Assembly: GCF_000220395.1 (NCBI RefSeq)
Contig: NW_004085970.1
Coordinates: forward strand, 1 to 64,000
DNA length: 64,000 nucleotides
Direction of reading: 5' to 3'
Source of the DNA: Ichthyophthirius multifiliis
Taxonomy: Eukaryota > Ciliophora > Oligohymenophorea > Hymenostomatida
Made by a program: the position numbers and the translations under genes. Position 1 is the stretch's first letter. Each line of letters starts with the position of its first letter. Positions 25,003-36,084 of the stretch are shown one piece after another. The notes beneath the pieces were generated by a model. That model saw only the letters and a program-made list of their open reading frames with translations, was not told the DNA's origin and ran no database searches.

Positions 25003-26364
25003 TTTTTTAGTTTTTTTTTTTAATGTTTTTTAATTTTATTTTATTAATTATAAATTAATGGTATTTTAATTGCTTAACTCTAATAAATATTTAAAATATC
25101 TTTTGTAATAGATTTTCTGTATACATAGTGTCTTTTCTATTATCACTATTTAAAAAAAATATTTATTTACATAAAATGTAATAATGAATATAATATATTA
25201 ATTAAATATTCGTTAAACAACTAATTATAATATTATTTATTATTTTTTCTATTTTTAATGAATAGAAAATAAAAAGTATTATTTCTATTTTCTAAATTTT
25301 TTTTTAGTTTAAGTTACAATAATATTAATTAAATTTAAAAAGAATTTAATTTTTATATAGAAAAATTTTATAATAACACAAATGTTCTATATGCTATAAA
25401 CTATTATTAAAAATAATATTTTATAATATTTGATTTTTTTTTGAAAAAAAATAAAATATAATTTATAAGAAATCATTTTTGGTAATAAGAAAAATAAAAA
25501 ATATATAAAAATGTTACTAAATAATGAATAATATTTATATTTTTAAACTAAATATATAATTATATAAATTTTATTGTTTTTTATCATTTTTTATTTATTA
25601 TTGGTTTTTGTAAAATTAAAATAAAATATAATTCAATCATAAAGTTTTTATAATTGATAATCAAAAAAATGTTATAATAAAAATGATTTAATATTATAAA
25701 AAAAAATCGAAATTATATAATGAATTATTAAAAAAATTAATAAATTAAATCTTTATAAGTTTTACAAATTTAAATATATAATAATTTAAAAAAAAAATAT
25801 AGAGTTATTAAAAATCATTTATTTGAAAAATTTTATACATTATTACTTATTTATTAGATGAATTATATTTATATCTCTATTTATATATTTAGTTAACAAA
25901 TTATAACATTTTTAATAAAAAATATTATATTTAATAAGTCTTATGTTTTAAATAAATAATATATTTGATAAGAATAAATTATAATATTAATAATTATAAA
26001 AAAAATTATCAAATATATTAATTAATTTAAATTTATAAAATATTTATAACTTATAAAATAATTAAAATACTTATTAAACTTATATTAATTTAATGTTATT
26101 TTATATAATTTTCAACTGAAATATAGGGAGTAAGATTTTATTATTTATAAACTAAGTTAATTTGAAAAAATTATTAAAAAGAGAAAAAAAAAAATGCATA
26201 AAATAATTAATTCATCAATTAAAAAACAAATATAAATATATATTGACATAAATAATAATTTTTTTTTAAAAAAAAAAACAATTTAATAAATTTATATTTT
26301 TTAAAAAATATAAAAGGCAAAAAAAAGAAATAAAAACTATCATATTGCCAATAAAAAATAATAT
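25003..26364. other. AT-rich intergenic region
   Basis: Separates a minus-strand and a plus-strand gene, so it should contain two divergent promoters. No recognisable promoter motif stands out from the A/T background. Confidence 0.55.
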
Positions 26365-28135
26365 ATGAATTAAAAAAATTAATTTTTTATTGATTTGTAA
26401 AACAATAAATATGTAAAAATAAAAACACTTTCGAAAAATTCTTAATCAAAAGTTTATTTATGTCATATTATAGAAAAACCAAAATAAATGTATGTTTTAA
26501 AAAAAATACTATTAAAATATTTAGATTTAAAATCTTAAGAAAAGACCTTAGAAGAATATTAAATAATGAAAAAATTAAATCATCCAAATATTATAAAGTG
26601 TGAATCTGCTTTTATATAAAAAAGAAAATATCTTTGCATAATAATTTAATATGCTGAAGGTAATAAAATAATAATAAAAAACGTATAGAAATAAAAATAG
26701 GGGGTGATATGTAATAAAAAATAAACTAAATGATAAAAAATAATCAAAAATTTGACCAAAATTAAATCAAAATATGGATTATATAAATAATAGATGCATT
26801 AAAATATATACACGATAATAAAATAATACATCGAGATATAAAAGCTTAAAACATATTTTTAAACTCAGAAAATAATATCCTTCTAGGAGATTTCGGAGTA
26901 TCTAAATCTCTTGAATCTACTAAAGATTTATGCAATACTTATGTAGGTATTTATTTTTATAAATTATATATATATATACTTATATTTTTTTTATTAAAAA
27001 ATAAAAAAAGGAACCCCTTATTATATTGCACCAGAAATTATAGATGGAGACCACTATAGCTTTAAAGTTGATATTTGGAGCTTTGGAATATTTTTCTATT
27101 AATTAAATTATTTAAAATATCCTTTTGTAGGGAATAATATATTAGCTGTATATAATAATATAAAAAATTCATAAGTTTAACTGAATCAAACTGTTTCAGC
27201 TGATTTTAATAATTTAATATAATTACTTTTGTAAAAATTACCAAAAAATAGGCCTGATATATATTAATTTTAAGGTAAATTGTATTTTTTATTTATATAT
27301 TTTTTTTAAAAAAAATATATATATACAATATTTTAATATATAATTATATTTTAGAGAATGAAATAATAAAAAAAATACAAGAAAAATTTAAAAAAAATAA
27401 TAATTTATAATTCAAAAATAAAATTCTGAAAATATAATTTACTCATGCAGGAATTAAAAAATAAAAATCTATTGAATAAATACAAACAAATTAAGACTTT
27501 TTACCTTAAAATAATATTTTTTTACGATCTCCATAAAAAATTAGAACAAATTTTAATAAATTAAACATTATAAATCCTTAAAAGAAGTTTGTTTTAACAA
27601 ATCTTCCTGTTTTAGGAAAAAAAATCATTTCTGAATGCAGTACTAATGATAGCTAAAGTAGTCCAAATTTAATCTTCTAAAAACATTAATCAGAAAAAAT
27701 TAAAAATAAAAAACTATTTGAAGAAAAAGAAAACTTTATTTAAAACAAAATAAATGAAGAGAAAGAAAAAACAATTAATATGAAAATATTAAAAATATTT
27801 AATTAAATAATAAAAATATTTATTTTTATAATTTTGAGGATTTTTCAAATTAAAAAGAAAACTACTAAAATATAACAAAGGTTATTTTTTATTAAAAAAT
27901 AATATATATAAATTTTTTAATTTAATAGGAAGAATTAATAAAATAACTTGGAGAAAGTTTATATTTATAGTTTATTCATTTAATTGGGAAAATGTTAAAA
28001 TTATATAATTCTGAATAAATTAAAAATAATCAGGGAATAAAATAAAAATTCCTTAATTATGATAAATAAAATAAAGTTATAGATTATTCTACATTAATTG
28101 ATAAAATTATATAATTTTATAAATAAGATTATTGA
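26365..28135 (+). CDS. NEK-like protein kinase
   Basis: Predicted Ser/Thr kinase related to the NIMA/NEK family, which act at centrosomes, basal bodies and cilia. ATG 26365 gives [20 protein letters not shown] before the kinase domain. Motifs in order: a degenerate glycine loop TLSKNSQSKVYLC, beta-3 YVLKKI (Lys), [17 protein letters not shown], catalytic loop [20 protein letters not shown], activation loop end [10 protein letters not shown], and [11 protein letters not shown]. Introns: 26660-26700, 26947-27010, 27275-27354 and 27881-27928, all GT-AG and frame-consistent. The C-terminal extension (about 290 aa) is charged and Ser-rich and ends FYKQDY before TGA 28133-28135. One base seems missing at the A-run 27766-27771, where the frame changes. 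All glycines of the P-loop are replaced, which is unusual for an active kinase. Confidence 0.88.
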
Positions 28136-28177
28136 ATAATTCTTATACATTAAAACACTAAAAATATGATATATAAG

Positions 28178-28235
<58 letters not shown>

Positions 28236-28723
28236 TAATATGAATTAAATAAAAAATATTAATATTTTATAAAAAAAAATATAATTGTTTGTAATTTATT
28301 TAAATTTATAATCAAAAAATATATCTTTTTATTTTATTTTATTTTATTTTATTGTAATTATTAAAATTATAAAAATAAAAAAAAATTATGTATATTTTAA
28401 ACATAAATTTTTTAAGATTTAGTAAATAAAAAAAACAAATTAGGTAAATATATATTAAAAATATAAAATAATTTAAAATTAATTATTATTTAATATGAAA
28501 TTATATATTGAAATTATATATTTAATTATTTATTTTTAAAATAAAATAATTTGAATTCATTTATATATAAAAATATAAATATTTATAAAAATATATATAT
28601 ATATATATTTATATATTAATATATTAATTTATTTTTTCATTTTTTAGCTAACTATTTTTATAATTACAATAATCATTTTTTTTAGTTTAATAAAAAGTTT
28701 TAGATTAAAATATTTTTACTTAA
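28136..28723. repeat. Intergenic spacer with (AT)n tract about 28181-28232
   Basis: Convergent intergenic region between a plus- and a minus-strand gene. It holds one long AT dinucleotide tract and several shorter ones. Confidence 0.8.
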
Positions 28724-29278
28724 TCATGATAGTTTTTTATTTTATAAAATTGAATATTTATAATGTTCTTTTTAATTTTATTTAAAGCTTATAGATTTTT
28801 TTTTATTTAAATTTGCATCTTCTTTTACATCTTTTAATTCATCTAAAATATCAAAAATAGTATTTTAACTCTTCATAAACTATCCACTTTAAATTAATTC
28901 ATTTTAATTTTATATGAATTAATTGTCTAAAATCGAAATTGATGAGTATTTTTTTAAATTAATTTATTTTTAGATATATAATTAATCACTTTTCTTTTTT
29001 TATTTTGGATTTGTTTATAGCAAAAATAATTTTTACTTTAATTTTTCTAATTTTTCCTAAAGAATATTATTTTCTTTTTTTGCAATTTAATTTATTTGTC
29101 TTTGTTTTTCCAATTGCATTTGTATTTGATTCTTTTCCAAAATCTTTTATTTTATCAATTATTCGTCTTTATTTTAAATTTTTTAAAAAGCCTCTGAATT
29201 GTTCCTTTATCTTTCAGTTTTATTTTCTTACAAATTTATTTATATAGAAGGAGCATCTTTTCTTTCCTATTGTCGCAT
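28724..29278 (-). CDS. Coiled-coil protein, 184 aa, unknown function
   Basis: Intron-free frame from ATG 29276-29278 to TGA 28724-28726. The sequence is Gln/Lys/Glu-rich with a strong heptad texture in the middle (LIKQKILEKNQIQMQLEKQR and NNILQEKLEKLKQKLF). It continues with a Ser-rich segment (KKYSSISILDNQFIQ) and a short helical end (NTIFDILDELKDVKEDANL). No signal peptide, membrane helix or known domain is visible. Proteins like this are frequent in ciliate cytoskeletons, but that role is only a guess. Confidence 0.7.
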
Positions 29279-29578
29279 ATTTATAATTTTTAATATATTT
29301 TATTATTTAATTTAATTTAATTATTAATGTATATGTAAATTAAGTTTTTTTTTATAATAATATAAAGATAATTTTAAGCATTATAAAATATAAATTAATA
29401 TAATTTTTTTTTATGTATTTTTAAAGATTTTTAATTAATTCTTCATATTTTCTTTATATTTAACATTATTAATAATATAATTTTCAAAGATCTTTTTTAT
29501 TTTTTCTAATAAAGTAATAATATTAATATTAAAAAAAAAAGATTATTAAAAAAAATATAATAAAAAAAAACTAAAGAA

Positions 29579-29890
29579 ATGAAAAAATATATACATGATT
29601 ATGAAAATTTTAGAGATTTAGCAGTCGATTTAATTTAAGAAAATCCATTCAAAACGCGTTTAGTTGTAAAATATAACCATAAGAAAAGTATTTGTTTTTT
29701 AAAAGTTACAAATGATGCAAAAAATATAATTTTGAAACTAAAAGATCAAAAAGATTTTTAGAAAATAGAATAATTTGTTTAAGCCGCATCTAAAATATTT
29801 TCAAATCAATTCGAAGATTTAAACATAATGCAAGAAGAGACAAAACCTGAAACTTAAAAAAAGAAAAAATAATAATAAAAGAAAAAATGA
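29579..29890 (+). CDS. SRP9: Signal recognition particle 9 kDa protein
   Basis: SRP9 pairs with SRP14 to bind the Alu domain of SRP RNA and pause translation of secretory proteins. The single exon runs from ATG 29579 to TGA 29888-29890, 103 aa. The family pattern is clear: an N-terminal helix YENFRDLAVDLIQENPFKTR, then the beta-sheet strands LVVKYNHKKSICFLKVTND and IILKLKDQKDFQKIEQF, matching the 'RxVxKYRHxxGxLxxKVTDD...KTDQAQDxKKIEK' profile of animal SRP9. The tail is Lys/Gln-rich (KKKKQQQKKK) and extends past the usual end. Length fits the family (about 86 aa plus tail). It lies about 300 bp from the divergent coiled-coil gene on its left, so the two may share a promoter region. Confidence 0.9.
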
Positions 29891-30492
29891 TAAGTCCTTC
29901 TTTATATTTGTTTTTTAATATAAATATTATTAAAAACATTATTAATGTATTAATGTAAAGGAAATATATAGTTTTATATAAAAATGCAATATATTTATGT
30001 GCTATTTAATTATTTACTTTAAATAAAAAAAAATTAATAATTTTTAATTTTATTTAAAAAATAAAATAAATATATAATATTTTTTTTAAAAAAAAATATT
30101 AAAATAAAAATATATAATTATATACAAATAACTATTTTATAATATATAAAATTAATAATTGTTAATATTATATATTAATGTAAAAAGTATAAAAACAAAT
30201 ATAAATATTTTTGATATAAAATAATACTTAACTTTTGATGTTTATATGGATAATAAATAATTAAAAATAATAATAAATTAAAATATATTTTTGTTTATAT
30301 TAATAATAAATGAGAATAAAACAAAACAAAAAAATTAAAAATAAAAATTAAAATTAAAAAATATTTTAGACTCATATAATTAATATATATAAAATAATTA
30401 TATATATTATTTTTTTATTCATTTTTTTTTGTATATAAATCTTTTTTTTATTATTATTATTTTAATATTTTTTTTTTTTCATTCTTCTTAAA
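29891..30492. other. AT-rich intergenic region
   Basis: Convergent spacer between SRP9 and a minus-strand gene. No feature seen. Confidence 0.55.
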
Positions 30493-30792
30493 TCATATTT
30501 TTTTTTATTCATTATTATATTATTTTCTTTGTTTTTTTTATATTTTTTATTCCTTTTTTTTAGTTCACGTCTAGCCTTTTTATCTAAAGGATAATTATTT
30601 TCTTCTTGCATTTTATTACTTTATTCATTTAAAACTTTTTCTACTATAGTATTTTTTTTTATTTTTTGATATTCTTAGCTTTATCGCGTCTTTATTTATT
30701 AAAATAAATATATTTTTCATAATTAAAAATATTTTATACCTAATTTTGACATTTTATATTTTTTATCTATTAAAATTTATGCCTCGACCCAT
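30493..30792 (-). CDS. Small very basic protein, about 80 aa
   Basis: Probable short gene. ATG 30790-30792 begins MGRGINFNRQKIQNVKI and is followed by an intron (GTATAAAA... to AAAG, about 30690-30737). It continues RDKAKNIKK, then KNTIVEKVLNEQSNKMQEEN and PLDKKARRELKKKEQKIQKK before TGA 30493-30495. The two downstream segments lie in different frames, joined by an A9 run where one base would have to be added or lost. The composition (Lys/Arg/Gln, no hydrophobic core) suggests a nuclear or nucleolar RNA-binding factor, but no family was recognised. Confidence 0.45.
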
Positions 30793-30883
30793 TTATATTT
30801 AATTATATTTAAAATTAATTTTTATATTTTTAAAGGAAATTATATTATTTATTTTATATTAATAAAAATATGTAATAAAAATA

Positions 30884-30940
<57 letters not shown>

Positions 30941-31137
30941 ACAATAATTTTTTATCTTTAATATAATTTAATAAAATAAAATCATATTAATATATAAAAA
31001 TTAATATAAATATATATATTATAATTTATATTTATTTTTATATAAATTTTAAAAATATACTATAAATAATATATTAAATTAAAATATTATGTTTTAAAAA
31101 TGATAGTTAAAAATAATAAAATAATATTTTTAAATCA
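30793..31137. repeat. Spacer with (AT)n tract 30886-30933
   Basis: AT dinucleotide repeat of about 48 bases in an A/T-only spacer. No coding feature. Confidence 0.85.
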
Positions 31138-31249
31138 TCATTGAAAAATTGTAGAATTATTTTAACCAGGATATATAGCAAAAAATTCATCATTTTAATT
31201 ATTAAGATCATTATTATAATAATCGTTATGTATATGATTATCATTATCA

Positions 31250-31317
<68 letters not shown>

Positions 31318-33151
31318 ACTTTCTTTAATTTATTTTTTTAATTAATTTATAATAATTTCTTTTTCTATAAGTTATTCTTTTATAGAATTTATATTAAAAC
31401 TTTGAATTTATTCTAATTTTTATATATCTTATTTAAGTGATATATTTTCTTCTTTTAATTATTATATTTAAATTTCATATTCTTTATTGAAATGATTTTA
31501 ATCTTTCGAAATTTTTTCATTTAAAAATTGTAATTTGTTTTACATATCATAATTTTCTGTTTCTTAAATTTCATACTTTTTTATTAAAGCTTCATTTTAT
31601 ATAATTAAATTGTTTTTTTGAATTTCCGTCTTTCTTAATTTACTTTTACTTTCTTCCAATTATTTCATTAATATACTTAATGAGTTTTTATAATCTTATT
31701 ATTATTTTAAATAATGTTCTTCCATTATTTTATATTTTTGTTTATCTTTTCTTATCAGATTTTTGATTTATTAATCTATTTCTTCAGCTCCAATTTTATA
31801 TTTATTTTTTTAAAAGCTAATTTTAGTTTATAAATAATATATAAATATAATATAATAAACTTATAATTTTCTAATTAAAATTCTTCTATTGTTCCATTAA
31901 TTTCTTCCTTTGTTAAATTATTAATCCATTTATTATCAAGACTTTATTTCATTTAATCATGTTAAACTTAATTTTAAATTACGTCTTTTAGACTTTCTTC
32001 AATATTTGTCAACTCCATTATTTTTTTGAAATTTAAATGAATAATTGTTGCTAGAGCTCTTGGGAAAACTTCAAACTTATTTTTTTATTTAATTAAAATT
32101 AATAAATAATAAAAAAAAAAAAAAAACATTTTTTGTTTATAACATTTCATTAAGAATAACAAAAACAGTTGAAAAGTTTAATTAATTCAAAAGAAAATAA
32201 TTATATTAATATGAAACATATTTTCTTGTAAACTCATATATTTTCTCGATTTCAATTGCTTATGGAGCTTTTTTTTTATGAAAATTATCCACATAAACTC
32301 TTATAATATACTAAATATTTTCATCGAATTTAAATTTATGTGGATGAATTACCTCTGGATATAATAAAGAATATATATCTTTCATTATGCAAAAAGCTCT
32401 ATTACAAGAGGCGAAACATAATAAAAATAAAGTTAACATTCCATGTCCTTTTACGTATATTTTTTTTCTGTAAGTTTATTTCTTTCTAACATATAAGATA
32501 TAAATGCACGTAATACATTACTTTGGTTTTATTTTATATCTTCTTCTTGTATATTTTATTATAATTTATCGAGAATATCAGCAAATGATATATTTAAATT
32601 TTTAGTATTATATACATTTTCTTCATATATGTCTTTTTTTATTTAAATTATATCTAAATTTTCGGAATATTTGCTAGTTGAAAGGTTTAAATAATATTCA
32701 TAATGTCTTTTTTTATTTTTTATAGAGCTTAAATAAATAAATTATACTTATTTTCTTATATTGAAATTAACCAAGTATTTGATAAATCAGAATCAAAACA
32801 CCATTTAAGGTTGTTCTTTAAATTTTTTATTATAAATATTATTTTATTTTTATTATTATTATTTATACATTTATCTATAAATTAGAACAAAATAATAAAT
32901 CAAAAACACAACATTTTCCAATTGATTTTTATTCGAATAAATTTTTTTATTAAACTGTTAAACCCTTTTGATTTTTTTTTTAACAATATTTATAATTATT
33001 TAATATGAAAAATTATTCATTTTTTTAAATTAACTTTTTTATCAAATTTAAAACATTATTTACAAGAACATTAATTGCATCTTAAACAAGTTAAAATTTG
33101 AGAAAATTAAAATTTTTTGCAACATTATGCACATCTAAAAAGTGTGTTCAT
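31138..33151 (-). CDS. Zinc-finger / TBC (Rab GAP-like) / coiled-coil protein with poly-Asn
   Basis: One gene in at least five exons. ATG 33149-33151 starts with a Cys-rich zinc-binding segment (CAQCCKKF...CLRCNQCSCKQCF) of RING/FYVE-like spacing. After introns 32965-33034 and 32816-32868 comes a TBC-like helical domain: NVLRAFISYMLERNKL, YVKGHGMLTLFLLCFASCNR (compare the Y-x-QGM motif), AFCIMKDIYSLLYPEV. Intron 32076-32127 joins this to FEVFPRALATIIHLNFKKIM and a long coiled coil (intron 31817-31860). Near the end are 20 consecutive Asn codons (31255-31314), then NDEFFAIYPGQNNSTIFQ and TGA 31138-31140. TBC proteins act as GAPs for Rab GTPases in membrane traffic. I see no clear catalytic Arg/Gln finger pair. 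One base seems missing at the A-runs 32708-32714 and 32460-32467. Confidence 0.65.
31255..31314 (-). repeat. (AAT)20 microsatellite encoding poly-Asn
   Basis: Twenty perfect AAT codons on the minus strand inside the TBC/coiled-coil gene, flanked by NDNDN-type imperfect units. The frame continues open on both sides. Confidence 0.85.
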
Positions 33152-33680
33152 TATTTTATTAATATATATAACTTAAATAAAAATATAGTTATTTCTTTAT
33201 TTATTATAATTATTATATTTTATTAGTTATTTATATAAATAATCCTTTATTAATAATATATAAATTAAGATATATAAATAAAAAAATTATATTAACCTTA
33301 AAATAATATTTTATTTCCTAATGTATTATTCTAATATATATATATATATATATATATAATATAAAATTAAGAAGTTATACAATTAATTATATATCATCAA
33401 CTTAAAAACTATAATTTTTGTTTTATTTAAATAATAAAAAATATAATAATTATTGATTTCTAAAAATATATATTAATTTTATTTGTCTTCTATTTTGATT
33501 TATTTATTGATATTTTATATAAAAAAATAATAATTATATTTTAAATTTTTTATATTTAAAAAAAATAATAGTTTATCTATACTTCAATATAATTATTTTA
33601 AAGTAAAAATAAAAAAATTTAAAATTATTTAAATAATAAAACATAAAAATAATTTAAAACTTAAAAAAACACAAAAAAAA
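33152..33680. repeat. Divergent spacer with (AT)n tract about 33335-33358
   Basis: Lies between the starts of a minus-strand and a plus-strand gene, so it should hold both promoters. An AT tract is the only visible feature. Confidence 0.7.
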
Positions 33681-34460
33681 ATGAGTAATCCATTAATGGG
33701 TAACATGTTAACTGAAGTGGTAATAATCTAAAAAAATAAATACACGTATATTCAAATATCAAAATAAATAAATAAATAGGTAATGGAAAAAGCCATACGT
33801 GATAAACTTAAATTATAAATGGGCTAAAACCAATAAAATAAAAAAGAGCCTAAAGGCATAGTAATAAAATCCCGTCAAACATAAAAATCTTGTGAAAATT
33901 CCGACCTTTCTGATGATGAATTTTTCGACGAAGAATCAAGAAAAATACTCGATAGAATGAAAGCTGAAAAAATTGACGAATTAAATAGAAATAATGCCCA
34001 AGTTTAGCAAAAGAAATAAGGAATAGGTGAGTATAGATAAATTAATGAAGATGAATTTTTATCCAGTGTTACTAAAAATAAATTTTCTGTAGTTCATTTC
34101 TTCCATAATGATTTCGAAAGATGTAAAATTATTGACAATCATTTAATTTAAATTGCCCAAATACATCCTGAGTGTAAATTCTTCTATTTAGATGCAGAAA
34201 AATCTCCCTTCTTCATACAAAAGTTGGCTATAAGAATGCTCCCGACAATCGTATGTTTTATCGATGGGGTAGCGAAGGACAGAATTATTGGATTTGAAGA
34301 ACTTGGAGCCAAAGATGACTTCAAAACTATTGTTTTGGCAAGAAGATTGGTTAAAAGTGGTGTTATGGTACCTTAAAATAAAGACGAAAAAGGTTTTTCT
34401 ATGAAAATTAATAAAACTAGAATTAATGAATATAATAGTGATGATGATTATTCAGATTGA
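33681..34460 (+). CDS. TXNDC9: Thioredoxin domain-containing protein 9 (phosducin-like)
   Basis: Homologue of TXNDC9/PLP1, a phosducin-like thioredoxin-fold protein that modulates the CCT chaperonin in tubulin and actin folding. ATG 33681 (MSNPLMGNMLTEV) is followed by a 60-nt intron 33720-33779 and one long exon to TGA 34458-34460. Family features: an acidic helix DDEFFDEESRKILDRMKAEK, the GEYRQINEDEFL element (GEYREI in animals), FSVVHFFHNDFERCKIID, HPECKFFYLDAEKSPFFIQK, IRMLPTIVCFIDGVAKDRII, GFEELGAKDDF and an acidic end YNSDDDYSD. As in TXNDC9, the thioredoxin CxxC is absent, so it is not an oxidoreductase. G/C content and codon use are higher than in neighbours, consistent with a well-expressed conserved gene. 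Confidence 0.93.
33720..33779 (+). other. Intron in TXNDC9 gene
   Basis: GTAATA...AATAG, 60 nt, phase 0. Splicing gives ...LTEV-VMEKAIRDKL in frame. Confidence 0.85.
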
Positions 34461-34560
34461 TTAAACAAATATTCTTCTTCTTTTTTTTATTTTTTAATAA
34501 TTAAAACAAAAATATTTTTTATTTTTATTTTTATAATAATTAAAACAAAAAAAATTATCA

Positions 34561-35253
34561 TCATTATCTTTTTTATTCATCAATTAAATTTTTTTAAGAT
34601 ATATCTTCATCATTAAAATTTTATAAAATAAAAATTAATTTATTAAACCCGTCTTTTTAATTATTATTATTATCATTTTTTCTATAAAATTCATCGTATT
34701 TTTCCCATATAAATTCTTCAGGGTTCTTAACCAAAAAAAATAACTCCTATTGAAATTTCAGTTTATTAAATTCATTTTCCTTATCCTCCTATCTTAATAC
34801 TTAAATTATATTCTTAGTATAATTTTCTAAATATTCTTCTATAAATTAAGCGAATTTCTATTTTTCAATACTCTAAGTAATCACTTATAGAGTTATTATT
34901 GTCGCCTCTACGATTGTTTCTTGTATTTTTTATTCCATATATTACTTTATTTTTCTTTTCCAAACCTCGATGAGTCTATTATTTCCTTTTTTGAATAATG
35001 TTTTTAAGTATTAATCTTGTGTTTCTTTATCTTTAGAATTTTTTAGTAAATCTATGAAATTGTTTCTAAGGACTTTGTAGGCTATGGTTGCTAGACCAAA
35101 TGATAGGATGATATTTTCTTCGATTAAATAACATATGATATCGTTTTTGAGAATTTTTGATATTTTTTAAGATGGCTTTTAGATTAGTTGAATTTTGTTT
35201 TGTTTTATTTAATGAAGGATTTATTATTTATCAATTTATTATTTTTATTTCAT
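34561..35253 (-). CDS. Unknown alpha-helical protein, 230 aa
   Basis: Intron-free frame from ATG 35251-35253 to TGA 34561-34563. After a Gln/Lys-rich start it contains a moderately hydrophobic helix (DIICYLIEENIILSFGLATI), then charged helices: KETQDQYLKTLFKKGNNRLI, EVWKRKIKQYMEQKIQETIV, EKQKFAQFIEEYLENYTKNI and LFFLVKNPEEFIWEKYDEFY. A short Asn/Gln patch and a hydrophilic end follow. No signal peptide and no recognised family. The clean open frame, tail-to-tail with TXNDC9 about 100 bp away, supports a real gene. Function unknown. Confidence 0.7.
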
Positions 35254-36084
35254 TTTAATTTTGTTTTAATAATCATAAGTAAATAAATAATAATTATTAG
35301 TTTTTTGTTATTACTATATTGCTTAAAATTTACTAAAAAAAAAAAATAGAAGTAAAAGCTAGTTAAAAAAAAATTAATATAGAATATATAAAGGTTAAAT
35401 AAAAAAAATATCTTTTTTAAAAAAATAAAATGTAAAATATGATTATAAATTTAATTTTTGCTGTAGATTAAAATTTAACAAAAAAGCATTATTTATGATA
35501 AAATATATAATATTAAATATTTAACAATTAATTAGTTATTTATTTAAATAAATATTATAAAAAAAAAAAAATTTAAAAATATTATAAATGAATAAATAAA
35601 TAAATATATAAATAAATGCATATAAATAAATAAATATAAATATAAAAATATAAAAATAAAAAAAATATATATATTTTATTATTATAAAAATAATAATATT
35701 TTAATATTTATGAATTTTTTTATTAAATATTTTTAGATTATCTTTTATATAATATAGAATTTATATAAAATACATTTTATTTATAATTGAAAATAAATTC
35801 TTTTTATTTAATTAAAATAATTTTTTTTATTTTTTTCATAAATAATAATAAAATTTTATAAATATAAAACTTATATAATTTTTTAATTGAATATAAATTT
35901 TTAATTTTTTACATTTAAATAAATTAATATAATTTAATATTTATTATATATTAAAAAAATAAATAAATCACATAATATTTAATCTATATATGAACTATTA
36001 TTTTTACTAATCTTATTATAAAATTTACAAATTTTCTAATCTAAAATTAAATATTTTAATACATTACTTTTTTTTTATTATTTT
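35254..36084. other. AT-rich intergenic region
   Basis: No feature beyond A/T runs. Confidence 0.55.

Noticed and set aside
31107-31341. Opposing 66-70 aa poly-Ile ORFs around the AAT repeat
   Set aside because: Both are other readings of the microsatellite; the long open frame of the TBC/coiled-coil gene reads it as Asn.
31138-32018. Stand-alone coiled-coil gene starting at ATG 32016-32018
   Set aside because: The frame runs open upstream of this Met (FEVFPRALATIIHLNFKKIM) and joins the TBC part through a good GT-AG intron, so one gene is more likely.
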